Source: Bryum argenteum
Taxonomy: Eukaryota; Streptophyta; Bryopsida; Bryales; Bryaceae
Length of the DNA: 64,000 bases
NCBI GenBank assembly: GCA_037043015.1
Contig: CM073327.1
Span: 11,948,727-12,012,726, forward strand
Reading direction: 5' to 3'
The stretch's first letter is position 1; every line of letters starts with the position of its first letter. Shown here one piece after another: positions 36,100-48,400 of the stretch. The position numbers and the translations under genes were made by a program. The notes under the pieces are model-generated. The model searched no databases, was not told where the DNA came from, and was given only the letters and a program-made list of their open reading frames with translations.

Positions 36100-38935
36100 T
36101 GTAGCAGGTCAATCTATCTCTCTATCCACTAGCAGTGTGCGGAATTGGAATGTGGGAATGTGAGAGATAAGATGGGCTTGAAATGGCGCTGCAACTGAAT
36201 GAGGAGAAGGCTCTCGAGGATGACGATGAGGCTCTCCAGAACGTTCTGAAACCCTGAGAGAGCGAGACGAGGTTTTGGGTCTTGGGTTTTAGGTCCTCTT
36301 TTTTGTAACCACCCACCTTCCATCGCTTCCATCGATCCTCTTCCTGCCCCCCCCCCCCCCATGCGGATAACCTTCTGATGGGTTCCCCATCTGATACCCT
36401 GGTGAGACCCGGTATTGTACCCGGATGGCATCTGATCCAGAAACTTGGAGAGACCTCGTTCTCATATACCCTGGCGAGACCACGTCTTATACCTGTCTTT
36501 GTCCCGGTCCTGGGCTTCGTCCCCTTTTGTGGTGAGCAGGTAATATAGTAGAGTGGTCTAAAATAGATGAGGCATTTTAATTGTGCATTTTTTTGTATGT
36601 CCCTAACGATAACCCGGGAATTTCCTTTTAAGTAAAAAAATATAAAACTAAAATTGGTTTCAAATTGTAAACAAAAAGAACATATAAATTAAATTGGAAT
36701 TGAAAGTTCATAGAGTCTATTAGGTGTAATACTTTACTTTAATTATACAAATATACAGTATATTGACTTATTAAAGCATGGTGCCCATGACTTCGTACTT
36801 TCACATCCACTATCAAATATCTATTTCACCTCAAAATTTGATTTCAAAGATTCCAATGTACATGGAATGATGTTATCGTTATAATACTTCAAGCCCTAAT
36901 TTTTCTCTATTAAAGGACTTATAGCCTTCACACCCATCACAATTCGTAATTTGTTTCGCTTCAAAAATTGTTCCAAAGATTATAGTGAACATGAAATGAT
37001 GGCTTTGTGACCTTTTAGTCTCTCAGCATCAAAAAATGATTTAGGCACCCACACTCATTACAATTCATCACTCTATCACTCTAAAAAATGATTCAAAGAT
37101 TATACTATACTTGAAACAATGTTGTTGTGATAATTTAGTATCCACCGTCACATAATGATTTACACCTCTATACTCATCATAGTTCATCACTTCATTTCAC
37201 CTCAATATTTCTTCCAAAGAATCCAACGCACACAAGGTGATGGCATTGTGACAATTTATTTCTCACCATGGAATAGTGATTTAGGCCTATTATAATCCAT
37301 CACACCTATTATAATCCATCAGTCTAATCCACCTCAAAATTGATACAAAAATTATAGTGTTTTTGAGATTATGGCATTGCAAAAGTATACAAAACATTAG
37401 TACAAGGCTTTACTCATATATTTATGTTGTCATATATAGTTAAACCACAAACACCACACAATCCAATTATTAATTATTTTGCAACATAAAAACATCAAGA
37501 ACTTGAGATTTCCTCTCAATGTATTGAATTCTAGCAACCAATTGTTTTTGTTCATTTTAATTTGCAAAAATCAATAAACTTAGGACAATAATTTATAGTT
37601 GTTACATTTTTTTTGGTCTTTTAGAGGTTAGGCATGATCATATTACCAGTTTCCATTTTCTCAATAAAACTACCCATTATTTATTTTGTGATTGATGTGA
37701 TTGCAATCATAGAATGTTATGCTTACTACTTGGCCACAACTCACAATTCTACCCATTGTTTTACAAAGTAAATATTTCAAGTGTGTTTATAAAGGTACTA
37801 TAATACTTGTATTATCTCTTTCAAAGGGTCTTGTATTCACATATGTATAAGCTCAACTAGGTTCAAACAAATGTTGAGGTATTCAAACAAATGCATATTA
37901 TATGTTAATTTAAATTTTCGACAAGCAAGGATGCACTAGCCCCATCAAGAACAAGAATAACCCACCATACTTAATTAGCCAAGCTTTTAAAAGTCCTCAC
38001 GAGTAGACATTCTAGGTTGCATCATTTGGGCAACACCTACAAGTCCAATGTCCAAAATTCATAACAAATATTTGAAGAGACCAATAATGGTGATTCAAAT
38101 TGATTCTATCTTCCACTTACTTTGCCCATGCACACAAATTACTCGCACACCTTCACTACAAATATACCATACTGAAATTTGCGACATACTAAACCTTACA
38201 AATGTACCATAAACCAAGGGCAAGTGCTCAATAATGGCTCAAATTTCAGATTTCCTTGTAAATGTAGTGGAGTAAACATTGTAAGCAATATTTGTGCAAG
38301 GAGAAAATAAATGGAAGTATAATCAAAGTGGATTCATCATTTTTGAACTCTTCTATAATTTGTTATAAATTTTTGAAAGTAGTCTCAATGGTGCCCTAAT
38401 TCTGCACCCTATAACATTTACAGTGAGTACCCTTGTCCGGTGGCCATCGGGATATTAGCATTATGAACGGACACTTCATTCACGCCGGCCCCTTAGAAAG
38501 GGACCGGAGTTTCTATCTATCTATCTATCTACAGTGAGTACATGCTAGTGTAGAGTGACGAAGCCTAGCACTCCATTATTGGTATCGCTCCAGTTTTGAG
38601 CACTCTGATGCAAACATTGTACCAACTTACAACAGTCAGCTAAAAATGAACAGGTCTAGTAGGAACATGATCCTCGTTAACCTTCCTTGTCGGTGAGAAG
38701 GGAGGCACATCTACGCCCTACGTACATCCTCTAGCCCCTACGTAAAAGAAGGAACGTCCAATCTCAACCAATCCGATCATCGAACGAGATAAAGAAGGGG
38801 AGTCTTGAGTAAAAGACGGGGCCCCAGCTTCCTCCCCCTCTATCGGTTGCCCTGAAGAAAGCTCCGTTGCAATCGACCGGATTGATCCTCTTTCTTAACA
38901 TCTCGATCGATCGAGCACAGGAGCGGATCGGCACC
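36100..38935. other. Intergenic region with poly(C) and a diverged ~120-bp tandem repeat
   Basis: 36100-36500 is the CPN60 beta leader/promoter and contains a run of about 14 C at 36347-36360. 36780-37385 holds about five diverged units of 110-130 bp (CATCACAATTCATCAC…CACCTCAAAATTTGATTCAAAGATTATAGTG…ATGATGGCATTGTGA). 38440-38532 resembles the SINE 3' part (CATTCACGCCGGCCCC) followed by a (TATC) microsatellite. No gene recognised. Confidence 0.6.
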
Positions 38936-41573
38936 ATGAGCGCTATCGCATCAGTCCCAGGGGTACCGATCGATCGAATCATTTCTCACGCATTTTTCAT
39001 GCTCTTTCGATCGATCTTGCTGTCTCTCTTTTCCGTTGTCTCCAAGCATTATTGTCTCCCAGTCATTTCGCCGTCTGTTAACCTTATAACCTCCGAGTAA
39101 TCAAAAATTATGAATGGAGCGGAAGTATTGCGTTTTTTGATCGAAGAGCCCTAGAAACCCTAGATTAGGTTAATCTTTATATCGTACTCCGCATTTTACG
39201 ATGAAGGCTTTGAATATTGCAATGGCAGGCCGATCTTGCTTCTTTATTGTGATCGATTGAGCTACCAGTGATATAAGCAATCTTGGTGATTAGTTTAGAG
39301 TATCGTGAGTGATTTTGTGTTGAGGTGCAATTGTAGCCTGTTATGAGCTTTATTGTGGTTTTGTGTATGCAGGCCGGGGGGCTGTTTTCAGGTTTTACCC
39401 GCCTTTCCAAGGGGCTCGCGGCAGTCCTGGTCACGGGCTGCTTGGCAAATGCCCTCTTCCCTCATACTATCTCTGATACTTTCTCTCTAGTACCTGGAAA
39501 GTAAGTGCTCTTACAATGGCTTGCTGGTCAGTGTAGATATTGTACGGTTCAGGGTGCTTTTAACTTGTCTTTGAAAGATGGCATTGGGTAAGAATTGATC
39601 GTTTGAAGCTAGAAACTCAGCATGTAGAGTGAGCTTAAATTTAGGTCTTGTGTTTTTTTTACTGCAATCGGTCCATCAGCGAGTTGGAAGCTGTGTAATC
39701 GATCGTGTAGTTTGCTTCAGCTGCTATCTGGCTAGTCCAAACAAATCTTGATCTGTACACTATGTTATTGTTTAGAATTAAGAAGTTGTAGAAATGACTG
39801 ATAAGCCATTGCATTTCTTTACTGGTGTAGTTGGCCTCAGTGTGTACTGTTTATAAGTGAGATTTGAGGTTTTTCTTATGAGTTTCTGACCCCTGTGCAG
39901 ATTCATACCATATGTTTGGAATATCGTCACGGCTGGCTATCTTGAGACATCTGTTTTTGGTGTAAGCTACTTCGTGATTATCTGCAGGTTTTGGTTGTTG
40001 CTTTGTGTTGTATTATTGTGGTGCATTGGCATGTAATAAATCCATGTTTCTGTTTTTGCAGTTGGGAGCGAGCATAGCAGCTTTGCTTCTGGCCGGAAGA
40101 TATTTGGAGCCATTTTGGGGTTCAAGAGAGTTCGTGAAGTTTATCATCTTCGTCAATTTGTTCACTTGCTTAAGCACCTTCGTACTTGCTGTCTTTCTTT
40201 ACGTCATCACCAGACAAGGAGGTTATTTGTAAGTTGAGCTACTATCATGACCTTCTGCTTGAAATTGGAATGAGGTGTTCACTGACATGCTTGAGATTTC
40301 TTGGTTGATGTGATCAATTTTTCTTGATTTTTCTGTTGACCGTGAGTTCCATGTTGCAGATATGCTCACATATCAGGGTTCCATGGAATATTAGCTGGCT
40401 TTCTAGTTGCAGTCAAGCAGATCAATCCAGAACAAGAAGTACCATTCCTGAAACTGCGTGCAAAGGTTAGCATTCTTGGATCAACTAATGCTCATAGAGG
40501 ATTCAAATGTGCACAATTGGTCATTTTCAGAACTATGGGAATCTGCAGTAGATCATTTCATACTGAGGAGAAGTCTAACACTACATGTGGAACAATAGAA
40601 ATACTTATGGAATCTACTACAAACAGAAATCAATCGCTTTTGTATGGAACAACAGGATGTGTTTTGATTATCACTCGTGGTGTGTTTGATGGTTGCAGTG
40701 GTCTCCCTCCCTCTTCGTGGCCATTGCGTTACTCAGTAGCCTATTCTCGTCGTCGCCAATTCAGTTCTTGCCCTTCATTGTGTTTGGAACTTATGGAGCC
40801 TGGATGTATCTGCGGTACTTCCAGAGGAAGCCTGAGGCAGGCCTTAAAGGCGACACCAGCGCTGAATTCGCCTTTGCATCCTTTTTCCCTGGACCCCTGC
40901 AGTATGTCTCTTCACCTACCCATATAAAATGCTTGCACATTGTCGTTTATAACAGCAGTTTCTATCTCCATTAAGTTTTGCCTTTTCTTTAATAGCGGAT
41001 ATTGAGATCCAAATCTAGCACTTCTGTAACACAATGTGCGTGTGCTTCAGGAGCTTCGTTAATCCAATCTCAACAGTCTTGGAGAAATTATGCTGCGGGC
41101 AAAGGAGTCAACCAACACCTAACGACGTTCCTATTGGTGCTCCCGGAAAGCCCCTGCCTGGATCCGACTCTGTGGAGGCTAGCAGACGCAGGTACACAAC
41201 ATTTCGTATTACCATACCACTTCAGTGCCAAAGATCTTAGTGTAGTTTGTAACATTGTGACACTGAATAATGTGAGTTGCAGAGCCCAACAACGAAACTG
41301 TGACAGAAGACCCGTCTTACTCATCTCATTTGTGTACAAATAACAGAAGTCGGTTTGAGAGCGATTCTTCCAAAAAAAATGAGACAAGAGAGATCTGGGC
41401 AGTTCAATATCTTCCTCATCTAAGTTTGTATACATGTGTGTGGAAACAGGGAACGAGGAGCTCGTGCTCTTGAGGAAAGATTAGGCAGTTTCAGTGGAGT
41501 TCCGGAAGGCCTCCCAGTGTCCAAGGGTCCCTCCAAAGAAGACCATGAATCAAAAGCTGATGACCTTGTTTAA
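38936..41573 (+). CDS. TMEM115: TMEM115/DUF1751 Golgi membrane protein, rhomboid-like
   Basis: Eight exons, 38936-38962, 39373-39500, 39901-39961, 40062-40228, 40360-40465, 40699-40901, 41051-41191 and 41450-41573, give 957 nt and 318 residues with all phases consistent. Family features: GLFSGFTRLSKGLAAVLV at the N-terminus, WNIVTAGYLETSVFG, GRYLEPFWGSREFVKFIIFV, the rhomboid-like GFHGILAGFLVAVKQ, then FIVFGTYGAWMYLRYFQRKPE and the cytosolic tail LPGSDSVEASRRRERGARALEERL. Around six transmembrane helices are visible. The family is related to rhomboids but lacks the Ser-His catalytic dyad; in animals it is a Golgi protein needed for retrograde traffic and glycosylation. The first exon is only nine codons and rests on a GGG|GTACCG donor; the other exons are secure. 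Confidence 0.9.
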
Positions 41574-42486
41574 TGCAACAGAGTTTTTCTTATCATTCAG
41601 AGTTTCTTTTTTGGATCTAGTCTGTCTTTCCTTGTACATGGCGAAAATAAATGCATTATTAGTATGTACGAAATCGGTTGTTACTACTTTAGACAGTTTT
41701 CCTGCTTTTCTTTATGAATATTGATCTGCCGTATCCTTATTTAATGACACTGGTCATGGTTGATGCAACAGTACAAATGCAGAGTGAGGTATGTTCATCT
41801 GATAAGGCACTCATGTGATTTGTTTCACTGTTGAGGGTGCTATAATGCGATACATTGATGTGTACAGGCTATAAGATTCTTGGACCCTGTTACATTATCA
41901 TCTAACAATCCCTCTTACAATTGACGCTTCAATGGTGCAAGAGTGCGATCAGGAAGAGCGAAGCTATGGAGCATGATCTGATGAAAGAATACACGAAGTA
42001 TCTTACAGGTGATGGATGTGATTGGACCTTTGGAGATGAAGTAAAGAATTCCACAAACCTTTAAGATTTAGCTGATTGTTTATGATCTGTTATTAGTGAT
42101 TAATAACTGAAGTCGGGTATCAGTTAAGATGGAGAGTAGCCACCGAAAACTAACATGTAATTTTCCAGCTTAGGAGGATTCTGTTGTTGTCGGAAGGTTG
42201 AGTTTTGTGAGATTAACTTTCAATCGTATCGTTTCTTAATAAACTTATAATCACAATGCTCTGTGAAGATTGAGTTTTGTGAGATGAACTTTCATTCGTA
42301 TCTTTTCCTAATAAGCTTATAATCACAATGCTTGGTGTACGAGCACACCCTCTAGCCTTTCAGGGTGTGCTCGTACATCTCTTTTGTAATACGATGTACT
42401 TTACAATGAGAATCTCCAATTTGGATCTAAAATGTGACAATTTCTATCACCAAAAAGTCACCAAGTTGAGGTGCCTCAGGATTACA

Positions 42487-45400
42487 TCACTTGGAAGCTG
42501 GTTTGGAGGTCTCTCCTTTGAATTCCACAGTCACAACACTAGAGGCAGAAGCACCAGCTCCCCCACCCATTCTAGAAGCTGGTGATTTCGATCTTCCCTT
42601 TGGAGTGCTAGCTACTGATTGTTCACCTGTACAATCAAGCACCATAGTAAGTAAATCAAACTAATCTAATTAAGGTCATTAACCCTTAAACGCCCACGGG
42701 CAGCCCAAAATTGTATCACAACATCTTTTGAACTTGGGCATCATGAATGAACCAATCAATGATGAGCTTGCAACCTCCTTCAAGGCTATTTACAACCTAC
42801 CAACCTACCTACCTACTACAATTCTTTCTAACCACACAAAACCATTCCTACAAAGTGTGATCCAAATTATAAAATTCAATGAAGGTGACCAGTTTGACAT
42901 CAAGATACAAGTGAAAAGTTGAGTACAATGAGAACTACATAGCAGAAAAAAAGAACCCCTTGGGCTTGCTTGGACGTTTAAGGGTTAACCAAAAGGATAG
43001 GATGTTCTACTAAATACAAAAGGTAACAAACAAACAAAGATAGCAAGTTGTTATGTGTATAGTGATTTTTAGTGGTGTTGCAATCCTTGTTGCGATTGAT
43101 ATAATTTAGTTGTTAACCCCTAACTTTCCTTAAAACCCGAAACGGGTTTGGAGGTTCGAAACTAAGCCAACTTTGACCACTATAATCTCACAAATGAGGA
43201 AGAATGAACGGTTCAAATTTGGTATGTGAGAAGAATGTCAAGTGAAATTTGAGATCTTACGGTTGAATATTTTAAATAATGCTTAGATTGAAATTTTTTG
43301 AGCTTAATGGTCAAATTTTATGACTTGGTCCATTTTGCAACAAGGAAATTTAGGGGTTAACCCCTAACTCTCCTTAAAACCCGAATCGGGTTTGGAGGTT
43401 CCCGCAGGAGAAAAACTCAGCCAACTTTGACCATTATAATCTCACAAATGAGGAAGAATGAACGGTTCAAATTTGGTATGTGAGAAGAATGTGAAGTGAA
43501 CTTTGAGATCTTACGGTTGAATCTTTTAAATAATGCTTGGATTGAGATTTTTTGAGCTTAATCTAAAGGAAGGTCAAATTTTGTGACTTGGACCGTTTTG
43601 CAACAAGGAGAGTTAGGGGTTAAATGATCACCTGAGGCTCCAGAGCGTGCACTTCCAGGGCCAGTGGGAAGCTTGAATCCTTCACTCACAACTCGAGATT
43701 GAATAACTGGAGCATAATCAGGATTCTCCATCGCCAATTGTTGCAATTTGTAAAGAACATCTTTTGTTGACTCTTTGAGCTCTGACAATACAAACTCACC
43801 TCTCACTCGCCTTGCTATTTCTGGCCTGTATTTTTGGACAATAAAATGTCATAGAAAGCTTTACAATACAATCTCCATCAATATTGAATCATTTGAAAAA
43901 TCAAACTTAGTTCAATTAGTTAATAACAACCCTATAAAGATTGAGTAATAAGCTGTTGATCATTGTTGTCTTATCATACAAAATTCTTATTCTAATCTAT
44001 TATATTATGTTCTGTTGTCAGACACCATTTACATGAGATGTTCTATTGTCAGACACCATTTAGATGAGATGTACATCTAAGACGTTATCAATGTATTAAA
44101 TGTACATCTTGTGTAGATTGTGTTTAACTAATGAATAAGAGTTTTGTTTGATAAGAGAGCGCTGCCAAATGAATAGGTTTGTTGGATAAGGGAACGTTGC
44201 CAAATGAATAGGAGTTTTGTTTGAAAAGAGAACGCTGCCGATGACTCATTAGGATGTATATAGACAAATACTAGGAAAAATAATGGGTTAATTTTTTTTG
44301 CTTGTAGTATGAAGTGGGCTTTTATTTGTGGAATTGAGGTTTTGTGATGTATTAATGTATTGGAGAGTGGAGCATACGAAGCTTTTTCTTGAAGCTCCTT
44401 CATAAGAAAGTTGAGACGAGCAGCCGCTCTTTTGCGTTTTACTGATTGCTCGTCTTGGCCTTTTACAGCATGTTCGATTCTGTATTCTAAAGTCTCACTA
44501 TTTTTGACAGCCGTTGCAAACTCTTGTTCTTTTGTTTTTATTTTGCTTTCCACCTCTCCTACATCCTAGTACAACAAAAAAAAATCTGTGTTTGGCCATA
44601 ATAAAGACATGAATAAACACCTAAAACTTTGAAAATAGATGCCATCTACAAGATCAAATCCATGTCATTTGATAATGTTTTTGAATGGTTCTTACTTGAA
44701 GCAAAGACTTCTCTTCTCTTTGTTTGAACCGTGCCCTTTCTCTTGATTTTTGTAGTTCTTCTTTGAGCTTCTTTGCTTCTTCATCGAGCTCAATGGTTCT
44801 TTCAGTTTCATTGAGACTTGTTCGAAGGTTATTGTTCGAATCTATAATTTGTTTCGTGGCACTTTCGAGAAATTTGACATCAACCCTTGTCTACATTATT
44901 AAAATATCAATAATTAGCATAAAAATTTACAAAAAGTTAGAATCTTATTTAGCAAAGAAGAAGACCTTACAATATTCCAAAAAATCTATTAGGTTATTTT
45001 TTTAAAAGCAAGTACCTTCTTCAATTCTTCATTGAGACTCAAACCCTTTTTTTGAATCTCTTCTCTAGTAGACTTCAATTTGTTTAAGAAAAACTCGGCT
45101 GTAAGTTCCACACCATCAGCAGATTTCATTCGTGCTCTAAGACAATCATATTTACATTGGAGCTGCAATTGAATCAATTTTTTAAGTTTAATAAGAACCA
45201 CATGCAATTTGGAACAATTTTAAAATAATAATAATTGGGGTTTAGAAGAATTGAATAACATCAATAATCCTACTTATAAAACAAAGATATGGAAACAAGT
45301 TTTCAATTTAAAACCCTATTTATTATTAAAATTCAAAGAACCTTTTCAACTTTCAAAATCAAATTTTGGCGTTTGCACTTGAGGTCATGGAGTTCTTCGG

Positions 45401-48400
45401 CAATCATTTTCATTTCTTGGTGTTGAATTGCTTGACGAGCATCCACCTCAGCTTTTCGGTCTTCCATATTTTGATTCAAACGTTTCTTCAAAAGGTCCAA
45501 GTTGTAAACTTCATCTATTATAAAAAATGTTACTGGTGCTTAGTGAATTTTTCTAGATTTAGTTTAACGCAAAATTACTCTAAGATTACAAAAAAAAAAA
45601 AAAAAAAAAAAAAAAGAAAAAAAAAGAAAAAAAAAAAAAACATTCTAGACCACTTCTTAGCCTGAACGTTAAAACTAGATGTTAGGTTGGTCTCACAATA
45701 TATTGTGAAGAATGTATTGTGGACGTATCGTCAAGAGTAGGTTAAACAGGGCATTTATTTACGTCAACCCCAAAAGTGGCTTGGTGGTCTTATTTATTTC
45801 AACCATAAACAAGTAAAGGGCCCTGCCAATTTTGTGGGGGGTAAAAAAGTTGTAAGTACTCATTTGGAAATAAAACTACTTTTCAGTAATTGTCGTTTTT
45901 TAGAATGTCACCGCTTCCTCTCTATGATGTTACCGGTGAACCCTATCACAAATGGCCATGCCTTCGACCGCCTTGGAAATCTTATTTTTTTTTATTACAT
46001 AGTAGATAGATGTATTGTGAATGGTTAAAATTATCTTGGGGGCATACCAGCTTTTAGATGCAATAAGTCAGTTAACCTTTGTACTTCCATTTGTAATAGA
46101 TCAGCCTCCAAAGCCACTTCCTCCCTTTCTTTCGTCATTGCCTAACAATGAGTATACATTTTTCTATGACTTCATAAAAACCACTAAAGTAATCCTTAAT
46201 TAATAAGTTACCTCCATTTTGTCGAGCAAATACATTTTCAAACAAACTCTATATGTTTTAATTAATGTAAATAAAACTTAAGAAAACTAAATTCTATGAA
46301 TGCACTTTTGTATACCTTATTCCCAATCATTCCGGCATCACATTCGAGACTAAGCTCGGCATTTCTATCATTCAACATCTTGTTCTTTGCTTCGAGTTCT
46401 TCTTTCCTACAACTACTCTTGCGCATGTCATTCAATGACTTCTTCATCTGAATTACAAAATAAAAAAAACATTGAGTATGAAAATTAATGTTATAATATC
46501 TATCACATTTTTTAAAGAAGTCTTTTATACGTCTGAAATACAACAAGACTTAGTCTTTGTCATATTGTTGTCCGTTTGTCTATTTGTCCGTCACCCATTT
46601 TTTAGCACTACACTTATGAAAGTAGGATTCCTTACCTTTGATACCTAAGTTTTTGGTGTAACTTCTAAGTGATTCGATCAAGAGAAGAAGAGAAACCCCA
46701 ACCTATTTAGTGGCATGCGTGAATAGAGTGTTCGTTCGACCTATTCTTGAATGATTGTATGCCTGGAGCTAATCACACCAATGGCAAGACTACTAACCCC
46801 TCTCGAGGTGAACACTATGTTGGTTCTTACCTAGCCACTAGTGCCGTAAAGATACCCGACATGGTATCCACCCAAAGTGCAGCAGTTCGATTACATTATG
46901 CTTTTGCAACACTCCAACTCTAGATTAAAACATTGTTTTAAAAAAAAAACAATATCAAATTACCATCAAAATAACTTCAAAGAGCTAATGTGTAAAACAA
47001 TAGATACTCATCCCTCTTGGGGTGAACACTATGCTAGTTCCTACCTAGCCACTAGTGCCTTAGAGATATCCCCCAAAGGGCAACAACAGTTCCATTAGAC
47101 TATGCTTTTGCAACACTCTAATCAACTTTAGATAAAAACAAATTTTTCTTTTTATAAGTTTTAAAATAATATCAAATTATCATCAAAATAACTTGAGAGA
47201 ACTAATGTGTAGAAGAATAGATGATTGATTTCAATGGTAAACAAAATTAAAGAATCTAGGATTTATCAAGAACAAAGAAAAAGCACCCAACTTGGTCATT
47301 GATTGCATGTTCTTCACGTTTTGCAGTTGCTAATTCGGCTTCAAGTTGTTTGATTTGCTTTTCCGTTTCGACTTCTTCCGCATTACTACGCTCACCACTT
47401 GCTCTTGCTACTTTCCCTTCCAATAATTGAATTTGGAAGTCTGCTGCATAAAGTTTCTCCTCCTTTTTTAGCAGCTCTATTTCAAGTGATGCAATTCGGT
47501 TCACCAACGTCTTGGCTATTGATTTCCCACTCTTGATTTCATACATGGTATCTCCTTCTGCAAAAATCCAATAAAAAGAAAAATAATATATATTTTAGAT
47601 CATGAAAACAAATAACCCAATATTTTTTACCCACAAAAAGATGAAAAGGTTACAATAATTGTGACACAAGTCTTATATCACTAGAAGAAAGTATAGCCCG
47701 GTAGTCGCTATCCATATTTAGTTAACCCTTCAACACCCGTGGGGTCTGAAACGGGCAGCCCAAAATTGTATCACAACATCTTCTGGACTTGGGCATCATG
47801 AATAGTGCACTTTTTGAACTTGGGCATCATGAATGAACCAATCAATGAATGATGAGCTTGCAACCTCCTACAAGGTTATGTACAACCCACCCTACCTTTC
47901 ACAGCACACAAAATCACTCATACAAATTGTGATTTGAATTGGAAAATCACACTTTTTGAATGCACTGTAAGAAGGTGACCAATTTGAAATTAAAATATAA
48001 GTGAGAAGTTGAGTACAATGAGAGCTACAAAGCAAATTCTAATGAAAACAAGGCCCTTCTAATGTATCTCATATAAACATAAGAGTGCTATGTGTAGAGT
48101 CTAAAGAAAGTGAGTTATAGTAGTGTTGAAAGTGAGGGGGAACAATTATTTGATGAAGTTTGTTTTTGGCCATATTTGTCATATTGAGACGTTTTTGACG
48201 AAGAAAGAAAAATCCGTGATTTCACCACCACAATATTTCATGACAATAAGATTTGATTAAAAGTCTCAATATAACAAATTTGGTTACGTTTTTTCAACCT
48301 ACCCACCAGCTGCTCGCAATGAGAACAACTTTTCAGATCCTTTGTAATGTCTATCTTGTAAATCGGCTACTTCTTTTTTTGCAAGTTTGAGGTTAAGTTC

